From: Bacilli bacterium
GTDB lineage: Bacteria; Bacillota_I; Bacilli_A; ML615J-28; CAG-313
Assembly (NCBI GenBank): GCA_017501465.1
Contig: JAFVWY010000013.1
Location: 1-64,000, forward strand
Direction of reading: 5' to 3'
DNA: 64,000 nucleotides
Shown here: one piece after another, positions 58,870 through 64,000 of the stretch
How the letters are laid out: every line of letters begins with the position of its first letter
Numbering within the stretch: the first letter of the stretch is position 1
Position numbers and translations under genes: made by a program
The notes under the pieces: generated by a model
Databases searched by the model: none
What the model was told of the DNA's origin: nothing
Seen by the model: only the letters and a program-made list of their open reading frames with translations

Positions 58870-60595
58870 TGGTGAATTAAGAATCAGCAATGTGAATGAA
58901 GAAGTTATCTTAACTGGTTGGGTTGCTAAAAAACGAGACTTAGGCGGTTTAGTATTTATTGATTTAAGAGACCGTTATGGTATTACACAATTAGTCGTTA
59001 ATCCCGACAATCAATATTATGATGTTGCAGTTAGTTTGAAAAATGAATACTGTATCAAAGCCAAAGGTAAAGTTGTTGAAAGAAGTAGTAAAAATAAAAA
59101 TATTCCAACTGGTGATATTGAAGTTGAAGTTAGTGAATTAGTAGTTTTAAGTGAAGCAGAACTTCCACCACTTTTAATTCAGGATAAAACTGATGCATTA
59201 GAAGAAACTAGAATGCGTTATCGTTATTTGGATTTAAGAAGACCACAAATGCAAAATAATTTAGTTATCAGACATAAAACTTGTATTGCGATTAGAAATT
59301 ATTTTGACCAATTAAACTTTGTTGAAGTTGAAACTCCTATGCTAGGTAAATCAACACCTGAAGGAGCTAGGGACTTCTTAGTACCATCTCGTGTACATGA
59401 AGGTTCTTTTTATGCTTTGCCTCAATCACCTCAATTATATAAGCAATTACTAATGGTTGCAGGAATGGATAGATACTTCCAAATCGCTAAATGTTTTAGA
59501 GATGAAGACTTAAGAGCAGATAGACAATTAGAATTTACACAAGTTGACGTCGAAATGAGTTTTGTTGATGAAATTGATGTCCAAAATGTTACTGAAGGTT
59601 TACTTAAAAAGGTAATGAAAGATATTTTAGATATCGATGTCGAAACTCCATTTGTTAGAATGACTTGGGATGATGCTATGAATAATTATGGTAGTGATAA
59701 GCCTGATACTCGTTTTGAAATGACACTTAAAAATATTACAGAGTGGGCTAAACAATTAGAATTCCAAGTATTTAAAGATGTTATTGCAAATGGTGGTGTT
59801 GTTAAGTGTATTGTTGTTAATAATGGTGCTAGCAAATATTCTAGAAAAGAAATTGACAGATTAACATTATTAGCTAAAAAATACCACGCTAAAGGTTTAG
59901 CATGGCTAAAATATGAAGATACTTTAACAGGTTCAATTGCTAAATTTGTGAATGAAGAACAACAAGCACAATTAGTTAATGAATTGGGTCTTGTTAAAGG
60001 TGATTTAGTATTAATCGTTTCTGATCGATTAAATGATGCTAATAATGCGCTAGGTGCTTTAAGAAATACTATTGCTCATGAAATGGATTTAGTAGATCCA
60101 GATAAGTTTAATTTCTTATGGGTAGTAGATTGGCCATTATTTGAATGGAGTGAAGAAGAACAAAGATATACTGCTGCACATCATCCATTTACTTCACCTA
60201 AAGACGGTCATGAAGATTTAATGATGGATCATCCAGAATTAACTTATGCTAAAGCATATGATATCGTTCTTAATGGATATGAATTAGGTGGTGGTAGTAT
60301 TAGAATTCATAATCAAGAAATTCAAGCCAAGATGTTTAAAGTTTTAGGTTTATCAGATGAAGAAGTTCAAAATAAATTCTCATACTTCGTTGATGCTTTA
60401 AAATATGGTACACCTCCACATGGTGGTTTAGCAATTGGCTTAGATAGACTTGTTATGTTATTAACAAAGAACAATAATTTACGTGAAGTTATTGCTTTCC
60501 CTAAAGCTGCTAGTGCAAAATGCTTAATGAGTAATGCTCCAACACCAGTTGCAGAAGCTCAATTAAATGAATTAAAAATTAAAACGATTGAATAG
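58853..60595 (+). CDS. aspS: aspartyl-tRNA synthetase
   Basis: The 580-residue class IIb enzyme has the N-terminal OB anticodon domain (VILTGWVAKKRDLGGLVFIDLRD), MRYRYLDLRRPQMQ, VETPMLGKSTPEGARDFLVPSR, PQSPQLYKQLLM, FRDEDLRADRQLEFTQVD (motif 2), the bacterial insertion domain, and GLAIGLDRLVMLL (motif 3). The start ATG 58853 lies within hisS with GGAGAAAG upstream. hisS-aspS pairing is common in Firmicutes. The dCMP deaminase gene follows by 8 bases. Confidence 0.98.
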   Translation: MRTNTNGELRISNVNEEVILTGWVAKKRDLGGLVFIDLRDRYGITQLVVNPDNQYYDVAVSLKNEYCIKAKGKVVERSSKNKNIPTGDIEVEVSELVVLSEAELPPLLIQDKTDALEETRMRYRYLDLRRPQMQNNLVIRHKTCIAIRNYFDQLNFVEVETPMLGKSTPEGARDFLVPSRVHEGSFYALPQSPQLYKQLLMVAGMDRYFQIAKCFRDEDLRADRQLEFTQVDVEMSFVDEIDVQNVTEGLLKKVMKDILDIDVETPFVRMTWDDAMNNYGSDKPDTRFEMTLKNITEWAKQLEFQVFKDVIANGGVVKCIVVNNGASKYSRKEIDRLTLLAKKYHAKGLAWLKYEDTLTGSIAKFVNEEQQAQLVNELGLVKGDLVLIVSDRLNDANNALGALRNTIAHEMDLVDPDKFNFLWVVDWPLFEWSEEEQRYTAAHHPFTSPKDGHEDLMMDHPELTYAKAYDIVLNGYELGGGSIRIHNQEIQAKMFKVLGLSDEEVQNKFSYFVDALKYGTPPHGGLAIGLDRLVMLLTKNNNLREVIAFPKAASAKCLMSNAPTPVAEAQLNELKIKTIE

Positions 60596-60603
60596 GAGTA
60601 AAT

Positions 60604-61071
60604 ATGAAAGATAAGAATTATATTTCTTGGGATACTTATTTCATGGGTGTGGCTTTATTATCAAGCTATCGTAGTAAAGATCCAAGCACTAAAGTTGGTG
60701 CTTGTATTGTTAATGAACAAAAAAGAATCATTGGTATTGGATATAATGGTTTTCCTTATGGATGTAGTGATGATGAATTTCCATGGTCAAGAGATGGCGA
60801 ATATTTAGATTGTAAATACCCATATGTTGTACATGCTGAACCAAATGCAATCTTAAATTCAACAACTTCACTTCAAGGTGCAACACTTTATGTAACATTA
60901 TTCCCTTGTAATGAATGTGCAAAGCTTATTATTCAATCAGGAATTAAAGAAATAGTTTATATGGGAGATAAGTATGATGGAACTCCATCTGATATAGCAT
61001 CAAAAAAGATGTTAAGTGCTGCTGGTATTAAAACTAGAAAGATGGAAAAAATCGAATTATCAGTTAAATAA
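60604..61071 (+). CDS. dCMP deaminase family protein (ComEB-like)
   Basis: The 155-residue zinc-dependent deaminase converts dCMP to dUMP, feeding ThyA. Features: DPSTKVGACIVNE, IGIGYNGFP, the catalytic HAEPNAIL and PCNECAKLIIQSGIKEIVY motifs. The SWDTYFMGVALLSSYRSKD start matches ComEB/dCMP deaminases. AGGAG lies before ATG 60604. It overlaps the next gene as TAATG. Confidence 0.95.
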   Translation: MKDKNYISWDTYFMGVALLSSYRSKDPSTKVGACIVNEQKRIIGIGYNGFPYGCSDDEFPWSRDGEYLDCKYPYVVHAEPNAILNSTTSLQGATLYVTLFPCNECAKLIIQSGIKEIVYMGDKYDGTPSDIASKKMLSAAGIKTRKMEKIELSVK

Positions 61072-62135
61072 TGAAGAATTTTTTTAAACAAAAGAGGGTA
61101 TGGATTATTATTTCACTTTCTTTTAGCCTATTATTAATACTATGTAGTATTATTAAGATTGATTATGATATCATTACTCCTGGCTATATTAACAAAGTAG
61201 AATCAGTGATTGAGATTGAAAGTGATTATAAACAATTAGGGTCTTTTAATACGACATCTGTCTTAGTTAACGAAAGATGTAGTGTTTTACAATATTTACT
61301 TGCTCACTTATCTAAGGCAAGTATTATTGAAGAAACTAGTGAAATAGTTGATAATAGTGATATTAGAAATTCTAATTCTGGTGTAATACAAAAGAATGTA
61401 AGTATTACTAATGCAATAATTTGTGCATATCAAGAAGCTGGTAAGACAATTGATTATCAGTATGAAGGGATTATTGTTCATACTTTATATGTTTATGCAA
61501 CAAATGATTTAAACGTTGGTGATATTATCTCTAAAATAGATGGAAAAAGCTTTTCTAATTCAGAAGAATTTATGGTTTTGTATAATAATGCAAGACTAAA
61601 TCCTCAATATTTTGATAAAGAAAAGCAAATTTGTAGCATTCCTGTAACTGTTAATGGCGTAGACAAAGTAATAACTTCTAATTATATGATGACAACATCT
61701 ACAGGAGATATTTATCCAGCATTTGGTTTTGATTATTATGATTATCATACTATCAAAGAAGAATCGGCTTCTCCTAGTTTTACTCTAAATAAAAGTACAA
61801 CTACTGGTCCAAGTGGTGGATTGATGCAAACATTAGCAGTATTTAATGCTTTAACCGAATTTGATTACACTCATGGTTTGACAATTGCTGGAACGGGAAC
61901 GATTGAAATAGATGGTACTGTTGGGGTAATTGGTGGAATGTATTCGAAAATATTTACTGCCTATTATTCTGGTGTAGATATTTTCTTTGTCCCTTATTAT
62001 GAATCTAGTAGTAAAACAAATTATGATGTTGCGATGGAGGCTTACCGTGACTTAGGTAGCCCTAGTGATTTCCAAATTGTACCAGTACAAACTTTTGAAG
62101 AAGCTTTAATTTTCTTAAAAAATTATGGTGGATAA
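61071..62135 (+). CDS. membrane-anchored PDZ-Lon protease (YlbL/SepM-like)
   Basis: The 354-residue protein has an N-terminal membrane anchor, a region with DYDIITPGYI and the NVSITNAIICAYQEAG segment, a PDZ-like domain (YVYATNDLNVGDIISKIDGKSF), and a C-terminal Lon (S16) domain. The Ser-Lys dyad fits Ser in TTGPSGGLMQTLAVFN and Lys in GVIGGMYSKIFTA. Relatives process extracellular peptides or take part in DNA-damage checkpoint recovery in Bacillus. It is a member of the aspS-dCMP deaminase run, with its start inside the preceding stop. Confidence 0.93.
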   Translation: MKNFFKQKRVWIIISLSFSLLLILCSIIKIDYDIITPGYINKVESVIEIESDYKQLGSFNTTSVLVNERCSVLQYLLAHLSKASIIEETSEIVDNSDIRNSNSGVIQKNVSITNAIICAYQEAGKTIDYQYEGIIVHTLYVYATNDLNVGDIISKIDGKSFSNSEEFMVLYNNARLNPQYFDKEKQICSIPVTVNGVDKVITSNYMMTTSTGDIYPAFGFDYYDYHTIKEESASPSFTLNKSTTTGPSGGLMQTLAVFNALTEFDYTHGLTIAGTGTIEIDGTVGVIGGMYSKIFTAYYSGVDIFFVPYYESSSKTNYDVAMEAYRDLGSPSDFQIVPVQTFEEALIFLKNYGG

Positions 62136-62136
62136 G

Positions 62137-62532
62137 ATGAAGAAAATATTAAAAGACTGGAATTATCTATTTAATGAAATAGATAATCAAAAATTAATTA
62201 AAAAAGCAGGCAAAAGAGTTGATATCTTTGCCTTATTGATAGTTTTAATATTGATAGGTTTACCATATTTATTAATAATGTTTAATGCCTTATATATTTT
62301 TAGTAATAATACGATAATATTCCATATCTTTTTATGGACAATTCCAATCTTTTTTAATTGTTTTATTAGTATTTGGCATTTAATCACCTATCAATTACTA
62401 AAAAATTATTTAGAAGATGAACCAATCTTAAATAGCACTAATAGTAAAAAAGTATTTTTGGGAGGTTTATTGAACCCAGTAACAATCATTTTATCAATAT
62501 TTATGACAATATTGGTTGAAGTGATATTATAG
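62137..62532 (+). CDS. small membrane protein of unknown function
   Basis: The 131-residue protein has a charged N-terminal stretch (MKKILKDWNYLFNEI) and three hydrophobic segments (ALLIVLILIGLPYLLIMF, IFHIFLWTIPIFFNCFI and VTIILSIFMTILVEVI). I do not recognise a family. The start is likely ATG 62137 with GGTGGAT at 62127-62133, rather than ATG 62125, which overlaps that site and the stop of the preceding gene. It lies 12 bases before lspA in the same operon. Confidence 0.75.
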   Translation: MKKILKDWNYLFNEIDNQKLIKKAGKRVDIFALLIVLILIGLPYLLIMFNALYIFSNNTIIFHIFLWTIPIFFNCFISIWHLITYQLLKNYLEDEPILNSTNSKKVFLGGLLNPVTIILSIFMTILVEVIL

Positions 62533-62544
62533 GAGAATACAAAT

Positions 62545-63078
62545 ATGATGATAATTTATGGATTTATATTATCTTTTATATTAGTTTTAGTTGATCAAAT
62601 TAGTAAATATGTTATTTTTAATACAATTGGTTTAAATAATCCAATTCCCGTTATTGATAATGTATTTCAATTGCGTGGTGTGTTTAATACCGGAGCAGCT
62701 TTTAGTATCTTAGATGAACATTCCTTTATCTTAGTAATTATTAGTATTGTTGCTTTTTTAGCAATTACTTATTTTATGAAAGATTGTAATTTTAAAAGAA
62801 GACCATTATATAGTATTGCTTTAATACTTATTTATAGTGGTACTATTGGTAATATGATTGATAGAATATTTAATAGTTATAAAGTATTTGATTTCATTGA
62901 AGTGTTATTTATGGATTTTGCAATATTCAATATTGCTGATTCATACTTAACAATTGGGGTTATTTTACTTGCAATTTATTTATTATTCTTTGAAGCTAAA
63001 GACCCGATATCTTTAAAATTTAATAAAGAAGAAGTTTTTGGTAAGAAAAATAAAGTTGAGGAAGAAATAAATGAATAA
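62545..63078 (+). CDS. lspA: lipoprotein signal peptidase (SPase II)
   Basis: The 177-residue membrane aspartyl protease removes signal peptides from lipoproteins, of which this window encodes several. Four membrane segments and the catalytic motifs GTIGNMIDRI and FNIADSYLTIGV are present, along with the N-terminal DQISKY and FNTGAAFSIL blocks. A charged C-terminal tail of about 25 residues is present. AGGAG lies before ATG 62545. It overlaps the RluD-type gene by 8 bases, the usual lspA-ylyB arrangement. Confidence 0.97.
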   Translation: MMIIYGFILSFILVLVDQISKYVIFNTIGLNNPIPVIDNVFQLRGVFNTGAAFSILDEHSFILVIISIVAFLAITYFMKDCNFKRRPLYSIALILIYSGTIGNMIDRIFNSYKVFDFIEVLFMDFAIFNIADSYLTIGVILLAIYLLFFEAKDPISLKFNKEEVFGKKNKVEEEINE

Positions 63079-63976
63079 AGTCTTAATCAAATACGAAGGT
63101 ATTGAACAAAGAATTGATAAATTTTTACCAACAAAACTTAATAAAAGTAGAACAGAAGTTCAAAATTTGTTAAAAAATGAAAAAGTTCTAGTCAATGGTA
63201 AATTAGTCAAGGCTAGTTTTATCTTGAAAGAACAAGATATAATTGAAGTTGAAATTATTGAAGCAGTAAATTCAACAATTGAAAAAAAGAATATCGCATT
63301 AGATATTGTATATGAAGATAAAGATGTAGTTGTCATTAATAAACCTAGCGGGATGGTAGTTCATCCTGCTAATGGACATTATGATGATACCATGGTAAAT
63401 GCTTTGATGTATCACTGTGATGATTTATCAACAATTAATGGAGAAATAAGACCAGGAATTGTTCATCGTATTGATAAAGATACATCTGGTTTGCTAGTAG
63501 CATGTAAAAATGATTATGCTCATAATCATATTGCTAAACAATTAAAGGATAAAACAACAATTCGAAAATATATTGCAATTGTTTATGGGACATTTGACCA
63601 TTTATATGGGAAAATTGATGCTCCTATTTTAAGAGATCCTGCTAATAGATTAAAAATGGCTGTGGTTGAGGGTGGAAAAGAAGCTGTTACCCATTTTCGT
63701 GTTTTAGAAAAACTTGGTGATTATAGTTTATTAGAACTAAAACTAGAAACAGGACGTACTCATCAAATCAGAGTACATATGGCATATATTAACCATCCAG
63801 TCCTAGGTGATCCTTTATATGGGCCAAAAAAGAAAGCGAGTGAATTTGGTCAATATTTACATGCTAAAAGTTTAGGTTTTATTCATCCTACTTTAAATAA
63901 AGAAATGTTTTTTGAAGTAGAGCCACCAATTGAGTTTATTAATAAATTAGAAGAACTAAGAAATTTAGTAAAATAA
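63071..63976 (+). CDS. RluD-type pseudouridine synthase with S4 domain (YlyB-like)
   Basis: The 301-residue protein has an N-terminal S4 RNA-binding domain (RIDKFLPTKLNKSRTEVQNLLKNEKVLVNGK) and the RluA/RluD catalytic domain with VVINKPSGMVVHPANGH, GIVHRIDKDTSGLLVACKND (catalytic Asp in HRIDK), RKYIAIVYG and ETGRTHQIRVHMAYINHPVLGDPLYG. It probably modifies 23S rRNA, as the RluD group does. Coupled to lspA. A hairpin begins just before the window ends. Confidence 0.96.
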   Translation: MNKVLIKYEGIEQRIDKFLPTKLNKSRTEVQNLLKNEKVLVNGKLVKASFILKEQDIIEVEIIEAVNSTIEKKNIALDIVYEDKDVVVINKPSGMVVHPANGHYDDTMVNALMYHCDDLSTINGEIRPGIVHRIDKDTSGLLVACKNDYAHNHIAKQLKDKTTIRKYIAIVYGTFDHLYGKIDAPILRDPANRLKMAVVEGGKEAVTHFRVLEKLGDYSLLELKLETGRTHQIRVHMAYINHPVLGDPLYGPKKKASEFGQYLHAKSLGFIHPTLNKEMFFEVEPPIEFINKLEELRNLVK

Positions 63977-63984
63977 AAAAAGAA

Positions 63985-64000
63985 AGCTAGAAATCTAGCT
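63985..64000 (+). terminator. terminator hairpin cut by the window end
   Basis: AGCTAG and CTAGCT with a short loop follow the last stop codon and an A tract; the T run would lie beyond 64000. Confidence 0.6.

Overview
The window is a strongly AT-rich, gene-dense bacterial chromosome segment of the Firmicutes/Bacilli type. Evidence for this comes from the gene order infC-rpmI-rplT behind an L20-type leader, yggS-sepF-ileS, nusB-xseA-xseB-dxs-spoIVB-spo0A, lspA next to an RluD-type gene, hisS-aspS behind a T-box, and sigma-A promoters often carrying an extended -10 (TGnTATAAT). Spo0A, SpoIVB and a GerA/GerB/GerC receptor show descent from, or membership of, an endospore-forming lineage. The small AT-rich style and the cell-surface lipoproteins with InlB-like, Big2 and HxH...CxCG modules suggest an uncultured gut Bacilli lineage near Erysipelotrichales/RF39/Mollicutes, but that placement is inference. 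The genetic code is standard (Trp is TGG), although UGA is almost unused as a stop: only gerB ends in TGA.

Layout. 1-653: 3' end of a gene with near-identical 66-bp repeats encoding CxCG modules, ending in a ribosomal uL15-like domain. 664-2005: promoter, L20-type leader with attenuator, and infC (AUC start)-rpmI-rplT. 2051-15283: an exported phosphoesterase, a DUF1189-like membrane protein with leuS, a prepilin peptidase, an HtrA-like lipoprotein, a run of flavin reductase, cyclophilin lipoprotein and iron alcohol dehydrogenase, a large lipoprotein amidase, and a small phosphodiesterase expressed behind tRNA-Arg(CCG). 15458-21483: yggS-sepF-ileS-unknown-deoC-deoD. 21514-24887: the germination receptor on the minus strand. 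25130-31989: ssb, thyA-folA, a histidine phosphatase, pdp, an MFS transporter behind tRNA-Leu(CAA), and a 5'-nucleotidase lipoprotein. Nucleoside salvage (deoC, deoD, pdp, 5'-nucleotidase, dCMP deaminase, thyA) is a theme.

32092-36973: MATE exporter-trmL, a 58-residue gene, a NahK-like sugar kinase and a degenerate sialate-esterase-like lipoprotein. 36986-42845: nusB, xseA, xseB, dxs, spoIVB and spo0A. 42883-49912: a 56-residue membrane protein, dinB, a YdjI/YdjG-like zinc-ribbon membrane-stress pair with a divergent NadC-like protein, ispG, and a transposase-derived HTH protein divergent from an rluA gene. 49977-54730: metK, GH4 glycosidase-N-acetylglucosamine kinase, and an AGCS carrier whose start abuts a terminator. 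54748-54922: a probable 6S RNA. 54944-64000: GNAT enzyme, argS, a compact T-box with hisS-aspS, dCMP deaminase, a YlbL-type PDZ-Lon protease, an unknown membrane protein, lspA and an RluD-type pseudouridine synthase.

No prophage, complete insertion sequence, CRISPR array or rRNA was seen. The most unusual items are the CxCG-repeat/uL15-like fusion, the recurrence of the same CxCG module in two exported proteins, Spo0A lacking the usual acidic pair at residues 10-11, the very short T-box leader, the transposase-derived regulator with nearby direct repeats, and near-elimination of UGA stops.
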